From NCBI GenBank assembly GCA_036872755.1, contig JAVHNS010000017.1, positions 62,001-126,000 of the forward strand: a DNA stretch of 64,000 nucleotides, read 5' to 3'. The DNA is from Orbilia blumenaviensis. Its lineage: Eukaryota > Ascomycota > Orbiliomycetes > Orbiliales > Orbiliaceae. Each line of letters opens with the position of its first letter. Position 1 is the stretch's first letter. This document shows, one piece after another, positions 1-11,760 of this stretch. The notes under the pieces are model-generated. The model worked only from the letters and a program-made list of their open reading frames with translations, was not told where the DNA came from and ran no database searches. The translations under genes and the position numbers were made by a program.

Positions 1-7
1 GTCTTAC

Positions 8-1398
8 ATTCAGTCTGGTGGGGTCTCCGTTAAGGACCCTTGTCAGCCATAGTTGCTTAAGCTCCTTCTCCAGACGACTTGGAAGCCCGGGGTACATGCT
101 CGAACCACCAGAGAGAACAATTGCCTTGAACAAACTAGATCTGACATCCACATCGGCACTCTGGATTGTGCTGAACAAGAATTCACCTAAGCCTTCCTGG
201 TCGCAATCGACTAGATGTGGTTGGAATAAGCACTCCGGGGCTTCGAAGCGTTCGCTGCCTATCCGAATAACGCGGCCGTCTGGTAATGTGTAATTCTCAA
301 CTAGAACAGTTGTTTCTTCAGCAAGCTTTTGGTCGAGTTGGAGATCATAAGACACATAACAAAGCTTTTCTTTAATTTGGCGAACAGTTTCGAAATCAGC
401 TGTCCGATTCAAAGCGTACCCGCGGCGCAGGAGAAGTTTAATAAGCTGACGGGTTACATTCCGACCCGCAACGTCGAGGCGACGGGTTAAATGATTGAGG
501 ACAACCGACTCGTAAACCGGAACAATATGTGTAACACCATCGCCGGAATCAACAACAACGCCGCTGCTAAGACCTAGAATATATTAGATGTCGGGTGTTA
601 AACTATCGCCGGAGCAGGCGTACCTTGTGCATACAAAGCCAGTACGGCCTGAATCGCAACATAAACCCCCCCGAAGTTATAGTTTTCGAACATAACTTCG
701 CACATTTTCTCTCGATTACTTAGAGGGTTCAATGGAGGCTCTGTCAAGAGGATCTTTCGGCCGGTCGGGTCTATCTGAAGCTTCTCATTGAAGGTGTAAT
801 CCCACAGATGTAGCATGTCATCCCATTTCTTGACAATACCATTCTCCATCTACAGAGATGATTAGTCGGGTGATTCCTCGGTTGACCATAAAAATGGGGT
901 ATCTGAAATTGGAGGCGCACCGGGTAACTGATTTGTAGCATTGTCCTGATTTTTGCGGCCTCATCTCCACACATGATGTCCTTCAGAAGGACCTCACCCC
1001 CGCTTTCCCTCTCCTCTGTTCGTAGTATCGGTCTCCCAACAATACTCGGGAATTGATGTTCGGGGAAATTTGATCCGGCGTAGCCGACCTTGAGGCTGTC
1101 CACAAGATAGCATGTTAGCTAGATTGGCCTGGTAGTGTTACGTGTGCCAGGAAGTGGTTGACTGCTGGCGATAAATCCGAAACAACAGCCTCCCACGGGA
1201 TGCGGCCGTAACTTACAATCCGGTGCCGCCATCGAGGACTATAAACACATTAAAGTTAATACAATAGAACGAACCCAAGAACAGCGAAGAGCTCAGTTGT
1301 GACGTAAACAGACAAGCCGGAAACAAAGTCACCACTTCTCTAGCTTATGTCGGGAAATTGGTCGGGTATACGGACGAACCTATTGGAGCTTGAGACAT
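8..1398 (-). CDS. arp2: Actin-related protein 2 (Arp2/3 complex), 3' end beyond window
   Basis: Arp2 is one of the two actin-like subunits that seed branched actin filaments at endocytic patches. Exons on the minus strand are 1398-1380, 1238-1217, 1095-921, 849-624 and 573-8, giving 336 codons in one continuous frame. A GTAAGA donor lies at positions 2-7, so roughly the last 50 residues lie outside the window. The first exons give MSQAP then [16 protein letters not shown], the actin-fold nucleotide loop. Later segments such as [44 protein letters not shown] and [20 protein letters not shown] are diagnostic of Arp2 rather than actin or Arp3. The first two exons are only 19 and 22 bases long. 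The start faces a small plus-strand gene 225 bases away. Confidence 0.96.
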
Positions 1399-1622
1399 CG
1401 TGAGAGACCGAGAGTTTATGTATCGTCACGGCTTGGTGGTGTGGTGGAGGAGGAGGATGATAGAGTGTTGGTGACGACGTCCGGCGTGGACAGGTGTGGG
1501 GTTTCTGGTAAGCTCAAGCCTAAGCTCCTCCTGCTTACCACCGCCGTGATTTAACCCGGACCATCAACCAAACCCAACTCCTGCGGTGCCCCGGCCCAGC
1601 CCAGGACAAGACAACAGCATCA

Positions 1623-1965
1623 ATGGACGAGGGATTTCATTTCGAGCACCTCTCGCAAAGAGATACGTATTTTCTATTCCCTTACCTCTCTACTGTCGTC
1701 TAGCTAACAGGACGCATTTACACTGGGAAGATTAGGTCTACTTCTTCAAAATCTTCAGAAAAGACACGATGATATCCGCGCCTACAATGACAACATTGTC
1801 AGAGTTGGAGTCGAAATGAAAAATTCATTGCACCCCGTAAGGGATGGATCGCACATTGAGCAACAGAAGCTATCAAACAACACGGTTGTGAAATCCCGAA
1901 ACATCAGCATCACAAACGAAACAGACCTGGGAATTGCGGACGATGACCCAGTGTCGGGAATATAA
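1623..1965 (+). CDS. Unrecognised 92-aa protein
   Basis: I do not recognise this protein. The best model is two exons, 1623-1666 and 1731-1965. The 64-base intron has donor GTATTT, branch site GCTAAC and acceptor GGGAAG. Reading straight on from the ATG stops within the intron, and the more obvious acceptor at 1710 breaks the frame, so the downstream AAG is preferred. The protein begins MDEGFHFEHLSQRDTLGLLL and continues with a helical segment containing LQKRHDDIRAYNDN and VGVEMKNSLHPV, then an acidic tail DDDPVSGI. No signal peptide or membrane helix is visible. It is wedged between divergent arp2 and convergent sgf29. It could be a small coiled-coil subunit of a larger complex; that is inference from size and helix character only. 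Confidence 0.55.
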
Positions 1966-2078
1966 GTCACCCCAGTGTTCTCTCACGACTTGATCTACTA
2001 CTGTATGGCGACCTCCCTATGCACGATGTACAAGACGGGACAGGCCAATTGGGGAAATCCATGCCTTCTAGGTTATTT

Positions 2079-3344
2079 TTACCTGCCACCAATTTCGAGG
2101 ACTAATCGCCGTTCAACCTCCGTTTCTTTCCCGACTTCTTCTTCCCCTTCGAACTTCAATCTACACGTTCCATCCCTCTGAAGCAAGCGGCCAGTTGAAT
2201 TAGTATTAGGACTTCAGTTATCGGGTTTATGTTGTGGGACAAGACAATACAGTTGGAGAAGTTACGGGACATACCTTTGTTCCAATTACCTCAGCCTTGT
2301 AGAAGGTCGTCGTTTCAGGGTACCTAGCCAGAACTTGTTTGCCATTTGGATACGAAGGTAACCCGGCAGAATCGCCCGGAATCTGGATAAGCTGTTGCGC
2401 AATTGCTTTATATATCTGCCCATGGTTCCCAAGCTCATCCGGCTCCGGATCTTGAACTTCATATCTATACACAGCGTCAATAATCCGTCGGTACTTACAT
2501 TTGTATACCAGAAAATCCATTAACCTACCGCCGTTTACTTCCTTCGCCTATGATGTTTATAACATCGCATTGGATCCACTCACCCTCCGCCCCCTTCTGC
2601 TTCGGTAATCGGAAAGCAACCTGCGAACCGACCTGAAGTACGGGTCCATTTTCGTTTGGAACCGACATGCTTCTTGGTTTCCCGCGGCTCGCTGAACTAT
2701 CGATTGATACAGTGTCGTTTCTTTTCCTTTCTCTTTTGGGGAACCCATCCCTACCAGCTTTTGTTTTCGGTTGTTAGGAGCCCTAATCAGCACTCGAAGT
2801 TCCTTTCGATATTTTTAGAAACCAGGCTATAAATGACTTACTCCCGGAACTTCCATAGCCTTGCTCGGTAGCTTTCCGCAAACCGATAAGGATTGACAAA
2901 TTATGCTCAATCACATGGCTCAGCAACCTAGTGGTCCCAGTAAAGCAGAAATTAGTTAGAGATAAATATGGCAGGGTTGTGGTTGTGGGTCGTAATACCT
3001 GGACTCCTCCTCAGTCAAGGCTTTGAGCCCTTTGTAACAAGTAGCTAGCTCTTGAAGATCTGCAGAAGTCGCTAAATCAACCTTAATATTAGAATCATCA
3101 TCATCATCATCATAGTCATAGTTGTAGTATTTCTCGAATTTTGTTCGTAAGCTTAGCTGCAGGGATAAAACTTACTATCCTGGCGGCGATTTCTCTCTTC
3201 GAGAGTATCGATCTTGCGGCGAATATCGTTCACTTTAGCTTCATGAGCCATAAGCGCTTTCAATTCATTAACGACCTTCTGCCAGAGGGAGCGCTCTTCC
3301 TGCTGCTCGGGCTGGTGCATTAGGCGGTTTCCACGCTGGGACAT
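2079..3344 (-). CDS. sgf29: SAGA-associated factor 29, tandem Tudor histone reader
   Basis: Sgf29 belongs to the histone acetyltransferase module of SAGA and recognises histone H3 methylated at lysine 4. Minus-strand exons are 3344-3176, 3059-2999, 2927-2842, 2757-2529, 2464-2275 and 2177-2079 (277 aa). The N-terminal half is a coiled coil (NRLMHQPEQQEERSLWQKVV) followed by a basic linker with RGKPRS. The C-terminal double Tudor domain carries QVAFRLPKQKGAEGEWIQC, RRYEVQDPEPDE, GKQVLARYPETTTFYKAEV and CRLKFEGEEEVGKETEVERR, the aromatic and acidic residues typical of the family. The first intron contains a GAT run that could encode aspartates, but joining it breaks the frame. The gene is divergent from ste2. 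Confidence 0.93.
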
Positions 3345-4131
3345 CTTCGCTTTAATTTGGGGTGTTATGGTATCAGTGGCGCAGGGTTTATAGCACTACA
3401 TGTAGTACACTATACAAGTAAATACTATGTGGTGGCAGCTGGGCTGCACGAAGGTGGCGCGCGGATGCAATAACAATCGCAACCTGCACCTAGTTAGAGC
3501 GCCAGCGATATATGAATCGCACACTACCTGAGACCGTTTGAATTGAATCGCGTTAATGTTGGACGTTGGTGTTAGATCAGAGCATCTTCTGTAACTGGAA
3601 GAAGAACCCTCTCAGATCAGCTTGCTGGGCCGAAGGAACATCAGTGATCCTGATTAGATATGTGCGCAGATAGGGAATAAGGCCAGAAGGGGTGGGTAAC
3701 GTAACGTAGTCGGCGATCTTCCTGTTGTGCTGTGTTGCCGGTTTGAGGCTCGTCGGAGTCACGTGATCATGCGAGAGCCAACGCAAGCCTACATCCGACA
3801 ACACATCAACACATTTCTTTCACAAACTCCAACACGACACTACTAACCATATACCTCGACGTCTCTCACCAACTTCACAATTTGCGCAGCCCCGATTCCG
3901 AATACCAGTAATATATTTATTGGTCTTACCACCCACAAGTTTTCAAAATGGACATCTTAACCCTTTTATCCTTTTTGATCAATCTCTTTCTTTTTTCCCA
4001 TCCTTTTCCAACATATTCCCAATACCAGAACAATCTTTACATTCCCATTCATATCTACCTCACATTTAAAACAATTAACTGGACTCTTCGCGAGCTATAT
4101 TCGACTCCGGCCTTACAAAACAACAGCGGCT
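3345..4131. promoter_or_regulatory. Divergent intergenic region sgf29/ste2 with an upstream ATG
   Basis: This 787-base stretch holds both upstream regions. I see no separate gene. An ATG at 3948 in a good context (CAAAATGG) opens an 81-codon frame that runs past the ste2 start; it is described among the findings. The minus-strand open frame at 3577-3804 starts with GTG and has no plausible ATG, so it is not called. Confidence 0.6.
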
Positions 4132-5434
4132 ATGGTTCTATCGGATTATTACAATGTACCTCCCTTCATAACGGTCCCTTTACCGTCCATTGAGAGCTTT
4201 GACCCCGAAACAAATCCTATCTATTTCTTCTATCCCGACGGGGGGAATATGACGTTCACGATGGCAAAGATCGATTCATTCCGTCGAGACCAGCTGTTCA
4301 CGAATGGGATATTCGCGACTCAAGTCGGCGCCGCTACAGCGGCCCTTTTTGTGATGATATGTATCACCGCAATAGAAAAACGAAAAACTCCAATATTCAA
4401 AGTCAACCTTTTCAATGTTGTCTTAGTCATACTTAGGGGTATCCTTTTCATGCATTATTTTATGAGTGCAATCGCGAGGACATATACTACGTTTGCCTGG
4501 GATCTCACCGGTGTCCCGATGTCAGACCTGAATGCGAGTACGGTGTCGTCAATAACATCGCTACTGCTGATGATCGGTACCCAGATATCTCTCCTCCTCC
4601 AAGTGCGCATCTGCTGGGCACTAAACCCTCGATCAAGATCGAGAATTTTGATTACGTGCTGTTCGGTCAGCGGTGTCGCTACTTCGGCTTATATTGCCCT
4701 GGGGATATACATAATCCAGTTAAAGAGCAATCCACCCGACATCAGGATCGTTAAATGGGCCAACCCGTTGGTAAATGGATTAGTCGCACTAAGTATTGTT
4801 GTATTTTCGGCAACTTTTACATGGCGAATGTACCAATCAGTTCGAAATCGACGCCGCATGGGATTTGTGGGCGTGGGATCACTGGAGAGTCTTCTGATAT
4901 CTGGTGTTCAGACTCTTATGTTTCCAGGTACGTAAAATGGTCATTTTGTGCATTGGGACTATCCATATAAAGCTAACTTGTTGGCCTTCTATAGCGATAT
5001 TTTGCATCATAGAGAACTTTATCAAGTTTGGGGGGTCCGCGTCCCTTGCACAGGCCTCCGTCGCAATCGCACTTCCAATATCTCATGTTTGGGCAAGCAC
5101 CGTGCAAGCAAACAGTAAACCCTCGATGGCAAAAATCGAGAAGTTGGCGAATCAAAGGCCATTTTGGGATCGAATGGCAGTTGCTCGGGATGCTCGGGTT
5201 CAGGCTCTTTCAAAGTTCGTTAAAGCTACTACATCAGTGATACGACGGCCCTTTCAGGGATCCCGATTTCGACGGAAGGACGAAGAGACGCAGAATCAAG
5301 AGGACCCTACTTCTACACTGCAACCATCTAGTATTCCTGACTTAGAAACCGGGGAATGTTCATTCAATTCTTCTAAGTTCTCTAAAGACACATCTGGGTC
5401 TGAGAAAGATCTCGAGTCCGGTCATGGTCTCTGA
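4132..5434 (+). CDS. ste2: Ste2-type alpha-pheromone receptor (class D GPCR)
   Basis: This is a seven-helix plasma-membrane receptor for the alpha-type peptide pheromone, signalling through the Gpa1 G protein and MAPK cascade in mating and chemotropism. Exons 4132-4927 and 4995-5434 give 411 aa. The extracellular N-terminus has an N-glycosylation motif (GGNMTF). TM1 starts near residue 57 after RRDQLFTNG. TM6 carries VQTLMFP (Gln260 to Pro265), matching the functionally important glutamine and proline of yeast Ste2 TM6. The single intron splits codon 266 right after this proline. The cytoplasmic tail (about residues 330-411) is rich in Ser, Thr and acidic residues, as expected for phosphorylation and internalisation. 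An upstream frame from 3948 overlaps the start. Confidence 0.93.
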
Positions 5435-6535
5435 GCTTAGGGGGTGTCGGCTACACCATGAGATATTACAACAAATACCAAGGGTTTCCTTTCTTTCTTT
5501 CTTTCCTTATCGGGTATAATTCTTGTTGGATCTCCCCATAGATATGGAGTGTGTGTGTAGAGTCTAAATGTATGATGTATGATGTACGATGTATGATGTA
5601 TGATGTATGATGTACGATGTACGATGCATGAGGGTAGCTGGCATCCAAGGACTGCATTAAAGCTAGTTCACCTGTACAAATACTGTAACTAGGGTTAATT
5701 GATTAAAAACAGTTACTGGTTTTCATTTTCGCGTACACGCATATATGTATAGTATGTAAAGTCACCTGTTTATTATTGTAAACGATAGAGGAAGTGAAAG
5801 GGAGGGATGAATGGAAAGGAAGCCAAATTGAAGGGAAGGAAGGGTAGGTGTATGCTATATCTATTATATACCTGATAGTTGTATGTGTAGGTTGCCGGTT
5901 GCCAGTTGTGCGCGCGTGTGTCTGATCTACTATCATGTGTGTAGTCGGCTGTCTTCAGAACTTCGAACACCCGAATATAGATATTTAGGTACCTATATTA
6001 TACCATGCAAATATTATATCCTTTTGAATTCTTCATCTATAAACTACAAGGTCAACAATTCCTGTTGTCTACTAAAAATGGTCTGGCCAAACTAGGTAAG
6101 CTAGGGGCTAACTTAAGTACCTACTAACCGTGGCCCAAATGTCTTGGCCTGCTGGCCGCTTCTTCCTAGCTTAAACTTCTACGCGGCGTAAGCCAAAGTT
6201 CAACCAAATACCTACTTAAGTAGCTTCCAAGCAAGCAACTTAATGTTGAGACCAAATCATCCCCAATATTTCGATAACATCCCAGCACATCCGGCCGTCT
6301 TCTCTATGGCGTGGCCAGCACCGAGGACTCCACCTGCAAGACTCAAACTCCTTTCTGGTACCGACCCTCGTTTCGCGTTGCAGGTGCCAGGGCGAGCTGT
6401 TCGACTGCATCTGTATTCAGGGGACCCAGAGAAGGCCTAGGCACACAAGACCCACGTCTTCCTCGACCTACACGTTATAAAAAAGAATAAATATAATAAA
6501 ATACTATCCAGCTTTCGGCTTCCCTCGCAACAAGG
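5435..6535. other. Intergenic stretch between ste2 and the EamA transporter gene
   Basis: No gene is supported here. The first part (about 5435-5660) is the likely ste2 3' region and contains a tandem TATGATG-type repeat at 5570-5630. The rest is AT-rich and includes the promoter of the downstream gene. Short open frames at 5883-6095 and 6243-6440 show no family similarity. Confidence 0.6.
5570..5630. repeat. Tandem TATGATG/TACGATG heptamer array
   Basis: About eight copies of a seven-base unit (TATGATG, with a TACGATG variant) follow the ste2 stop codon by about 135 bases. It probably lies in the ste2 3' untranslated region. The T/C alternation between copies is consistent with slippage plus point mutation. 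Confidence 0.85.
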
Positions 6536-8198
6536 ATGTCCAGACCCTCTTCTACGGTGCATGATGAAGGTCGGTCGTCAGAGCCTCTACTAGATGCGGA
6601 GAGAGGCCGAAGCGCAAGTGTTGATGGCGATGGGAACTCTAGGCGGAGGGCAGAGTTCCGATCGCGGTCGCCCGTGACCGTGTAAGAATCATGATGCTTG
6701 ATACATACAGACGTCACCGTTTACCGAGACTGATCACGGACTCGACTACGATAGAAAAAATAACCGTAACCGTTATGCTCTGGCGGCACTCATGCTTGTG
6801 CTCTCGTTGGGCTCTTTTGTTCTCCAAACAGAGACCGCCCAGTATATCCAGAGAGATCTGGGATGGAACAAAGCATATTGCATGATGCAAGTGAACAACC
6901 CACCCGGGGTCCGTCCATATTTACCGCTAACCATATCGCAATGACTATTTCTCTAAATAGGTACCTCACACATGGCTCTTGGACATTTCTCTGGCCGGCG
7001 CAGTTACTCGTTCTGCGGATTCGCAAACGACAGATACCGTTTAAGAACATCCTTCGGTCCCATATATCTCTGCTTAGATCAACAATAGATATGATACTAC
7101 AGGCAGAGCGAAGCAACCAGCAAGACATAGCACATCCATTTCACTATCTGTTGAGATGCATAGGTCTAGTAACTACCGCCCTGACAATTGCTGGGTCAAC
7201 ATGGTATATTGCTGTGTAAGTTGCGAACCCCGGCCTCCAAGCTGTAGCTCACTGAATAATTAACCCGGTATAATTTCAGGAACCTGACCACTCCCTCTGA
7301 TCTAACAGCAATTTACAACTGTAGTGCATTTTTTGCATATGCCTTCTCAATTCCCCTATTGCGGGAAAAGCCCCAGGCTGATAAAATTATCAGCGTTATG
7401 ATCGCCATTGTGGGCGTGCTTGTTGTTGCATACGGCGATAACAGCGACAACCAAGATCAGAACGGCGGTGCAAGTACCAGACTGGCTGGTAACATGCTCA
7501 TAGGAATAGGTAGCATTCTTTATGGGCTCTATGAGGTGCTATATAAAAAGTTACTATGCCCCCCGAGTGGCACAAGCTCCGGAAGGTCGGTCATTTTTTC
7601 GAACACTGTCTGCGCTTGTATTGGGGCGTTTACCTTGGTTAGTCTAAAGCCCTAGATATCCCAAATTAATAGCGCATGGCTTATCTCATCGTTTGAATAG
7701 CTTGTTCTTTGGATCCCATTGCCTTTACTACATTGGACTGGGTGGGAGACATTCGAAATACCTACGGGGGAGACCGCAAGACTCCTTTGTATATCAATAT
7801 TTGCAAATGCTGGTAAGTAGACGAACATTGTTCCATCGTATCGGCACGGGCTAATTGCATCAACAGTCTTCAGTGGCTCGTTTTTGATTCTTATCAGCTT
7901 AACTAGCCCTGTTCTTAGTTCGGTCGCAGCACTGTAAGTGTCCATAACTATTATGGAGGGTTTCTTGAATATGATTGCTGACCGTCTCGATTTATGCAGG
8001 CTTACAATCTTCCTTGTTGCGATTACTGACAAAATACTTTTCGGAAGGGAACTAACTACTGCTGCTATTCTTGGGGGGCTTTTAATTATCGCCGCATTTG
8101 CTCTTCTCAGTTGGGCAACTTGGAAAGAAATGCGGGAGGAAAGTGAGAAGGAAATATCAGATTTAACATCGGATGTCGATGATGATCATGATGATTAG
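6536..8198 (+). CDS. EamA/DMT-family membrane transporter (yeast YML018C/Thi74-like)
   Basis: This is a multi-spanning drug/metabolite transporter superfamily protein, probably in an internal (vacuolar) membrane; its substrate is unknown. Exons are 6536-6681, 6755-6886, 6961-7215, 7280-7637, 7701-7812, 7867-7933 and 8000-8198 (422 aa). After a polar N-terminus (LLDAERGRSA) come hydrophobic helices, with family signatures LGWNKAYC, YLTHGSW, FAYAFSIPLLREKP, ISVMIAIVGVLVVAYGD, GIGSILYGLYEVLYKK and an acidic C-terminus. The intron at 6887-6960 has a GC donor (GCAAGT). The first intron acceptor is less certain: 6754 (used here) keeps frame with a 73-base intron, while an acceptor at 6710 would leave an implausible 29-31 base intron. 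Confidence 0.88.
6887..6960 (+). other. GC-AG intron in the EamA gene
   Basis: The exon ends ATGAT and the intron begins GCAAGT, the known strong form of GC donor, and ends AAATAG. Only this join restores the conserved CM-M-YLTHGSW protein segment; no GT donor nearby does so in frame. Confidence 0.85.
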
Positions 8199-8365
8199 AT
8201 TATATGTATACTGTCAAGAATCTAGAGGCAGCATATGCCAGGAAACTCGAGGCTTCATATTAATAGTAATGTACTACCGTTCTAATACCGCTAATTCAAA
8301 AAAATAAATAAATAGAAAAAACCCATCTGCCCCCTGCCGCCATATACAGATGTAAAAATGGCAAT

Positions 8366-9212
8366 TTACTGGTCAGCAGCAGCTTTCTTCTGTAGATCGT
8401 GTTCAACGCTTCTTATCGCAGCCTTTCCTCCATCATGCTGTCTCTTAAACCTCTCTTGCTCATCTTTATCGGTACTGAGCATGCCCCCAATGGCCCCACC
8501 GAGCCTGTCGGCGTAGCCGTCGACTAAATCGCTCGCCTGACCAGCTGTTTCCTTTTTGACTCCCTCATCATACTGGGTACGACCCTGCGCCTTGAGTGAT
8601 TCGTTTCCGATCAGACCACCAACGAATTGCTTGCCCTAATATAACGGGAGGAAATATCATCGTAAGTAATTGGGCTCAGAAGATATATATTCAAAGAGGG
8701 TGTGGGTATCGGAGCTTACGGATCCAATAGTTTGATCCCAGTTTCCCTGCTGGCGATCTTTGTTATCGACGTGCGCACCACCTTCGGCTGTTGCGGTTAC
8801 CGGTCCGAGTCTGCATGTTACATTCCAGCTTCATTAGAATTTATGTCCCGAATAGTACTTTAAATATATAATTTAAATGGTGGGCAAATCGGGTGTGTAA
8901 CTTGTATGGGTACGTGTGGGTGTGGATGTATAATATACATACTTGGCAGCGGTATGCGATCTTTCGTTCTGTTCCTCAGCTTCGGCCTTTCGAATCGTGC
9001 CGTCCTGAATATCCTTCGTGCTGCCGGTGAGCTGGCCGATTCCGCGCTGAACAGCGCCGGCGACTCCCTGGAATGCCGAACCGAGAGCTATGTAAGGGGG
9101 GGTGGCGAACAGATATGATTAGGCAGAAGTCCCTACTATATATAATAACCGACTACTATTAATTTGGGAAGAATTCGGACGTACTGGAAGATTGGTTGTT
9201 ATTTTCCGACAT
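8366..9212 (-). CDS. CsbD-like / Hmp1-like stress protein
   Basis: This is a small hydrophilic protein of the CsbD-like group, which in fungi includes the Ustilago cruciform-DNA-binding protein Hmp1; stress induction is typical but function is unsettled. Minus-strand exons are 9212-9185, 9087-8943, 8810-8720 and 8635-8366 (177 aa). It starts MSENNNQSSTLGSAFQGVAG, then repeated Gly-rich helical units: GIGQLTGSTKDIQDGTIRKA, DNKDRQQGNWDQTIGS, GKQFVGGLIGNESLKAQG, YADRLGGAIGGMLSTDKDEQ and a charged end HDLQKKAAADQ. The repeated G-x-x-x-G-N/S pattern followed by charged residues is the family hallmark. It converges with the transporter gene, with stops 167 bases apart. Confidence 0.85.
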
Positions 9213-10109
9213 TTTGTTTGGTTTCGTTTTGCACGGGTAATTGGTTATATTGGGTATATATGTATTTTGGGAGAGGGTCGTTCAAAAGTATATTAGTTTT
9301 GTAGACAAGTTCGAACTGCTTTGGAGATTGTATAGACTGTAGTATTGTGATACTGAAATAAAAATCTTGTGAATCGCGGGGTTCAGCGCATCTTATATAG
9401 ACAGGCGCCCTCGAATACTCTCGTGGCATAAATACAAGCTTCAGATCGTCGAAGTGAGGTTGGCAGGGACATCTTGATCGGTCCCGGTATGCAACTACGT
9501 CATTCTGTGGTCATCACTTGGGAAGTTCTTCGAAAGCAGGGACCCTGGAGATCCAAGGAACTTAAATGTCTATTTGTCTAGGCTTCTTCAAGGAGCTGCA
9601 AGCAAGGAACCAATAAGGGGGGGCTAGAACAGTTTAGAAAGAAAGCATTTGGTCTACCTATTATCGGAGAAATAAAAAAAAAAGGATACCGGCTGGAACC
9701 ATCAATGTGCTGGATTTAACAGGATTGAATTCGAAACTTGGGATTCGTTCTAAATAAGCGAAAAGGTGTAAAATCCGAACCAACAACGAAAAAACAGGAT
9801 TCATAACAAGACAGCATGGAACAAGGGAAGAAAAGCAAAAAAAAAAAAAGGTTGATAGGAAATGAGATCAAGTTGGCAGTAGGAACCCACAATGGGCAAG
9901 CGGCAGATTTATAGTCAAGGGTATTCTGAGATTCGCTGCAAGAGATATATAAACTAAATGTCACAAGGCAAAAAACCGAAAAGTAGCAAAACTATCCCAA
10001 ACCCTGAGAACCGCTGCAACACTGGCAAAATCGTTGGCAAAATCGTTGGTAGAAAAAAGTAGATGAAACGCTAGCATCGGCCGAAGACAGAGAATGGGCC
10101 AGAAGCGTC
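9213..10109. other. Intergenic, promoter of CsbD-like gene and 3' region of ubiquitin-AN1 gene
   Basis: No gene is supported. The part near 9213-9500 should carry the CsbD-like promoter. The part near 9700-10109 is A-rich and probably the 3' untranslated region of the ubiquitin fusion gene. Short open frames here have no recognisable content. Confidence 0.6.
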
Positions 10110-10722
<613 letters not shown>

Positions 10723-11760
10723 CCTGGGCGCAAGTGAGGGTTGACTGTACGGCGCAACACGGAAACGTCCCGGCCAAGGATTCGATTAAGCTAGTTGGCT
10801 GGTGGACTGGAGAAATGGTTTATGGAACGATATGGAAATGTAAAGGTTTGAGGCCGTTTTCAGTCTGAAGAAAGAGAGCTGGAAGGGCGCAGGAATCCGG
10901 GTGGCAAGAGTAAAGTTGTATCGTCGGCGCTTAAGAGAGGAGGAGAGGGAGAAGTCGGAGATTGGGAAACCTAAGCTGCAGTAACGGATCGAATAGCAGA
11001 GGAGGAGGATGAGTATTAAGATTCGACAGCGACGACGATTTTGAGGAAGGAGGAGGAGGCAGAGATGGAAAAGAACTTAGATGATGAGGGAGATCTAGGA
11101 GATGGTGAGAACAAATGGACGAAGAAGGGAATTAAGGGAAGGGAGGGAATTCGAAGGAGAGGGATGGAAGGGAACGAAACGGAGCTTTGTAATCTGGTGG
11201 CCACCAGAAGAGGCCCTACCAACTGCAACTGCAGCAACTGAGTGAGGCACATCAACCAGGCCATGTGCACACCACCGCTAGGACGACTGGGGCCTGTTCC
11301 CGGATCTGGCCTGGTCGCGCCACACTGCCACTTCTGGATCCTGCTTAGCCACCCGAACCTTCCCCAAAACGGTTGTTACATAAGCGTCGAGGCCTTGTCT
11401 GCGCGGAGTCATGTCCGGTTTACGGCATTACGTACGTCGGGTCTGCAAATTATGAGTGGATCTACCCAGAAGTATGTATGCATCTTTGGTCTTATCCGGG
11501 ATGTAAAAATCCATCCTATCATCCGGCGCTGGGCGGGCAGTCGGAACATGGAAAAATAAAAGATAAGCACACTCAGCTCAGCACTGTGGAAGTCTAGCAA
11601 AGTAGGTAGGTAATTACCTGGTAGCAGTAATATAAATAATAATAATAGTAGTAATAATGGGAATAACAATCACTTGCGTTCTATGTACAGATAGATATAT
11701 CGGTCATCCTTCAATGTAACTTGTAATGCGATGCATATAATATAATGCCCTAACCAACGT
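10723..11760. other. Intergenic, promoter side of ubiquitin-AN1 and 3' side of erv41
   Basis: No gene is supported. There is a purine-rich block at about 10930-11180 (GGAGGAGG-type runs) that may be promoter or leader sequence. A short ATT/AAT-rich stretch at 11630-11660 lies toward the erv41 end. Open frames here are compositional. Confidence 0.6.

Noticed and set aside
3060..3175. Aspartate-rich exon within sgf29 intron 1
   Set aside because: An acceptor that would include the GAT run does not match the phase of exon 1; the acceptor at 3060 does.
3577..3804. 75-codon minus-strand frame between sgf29 and ste2
   Set aside because: It begins with GTG, has no internal ATG near the start and shows no domain or splice context.
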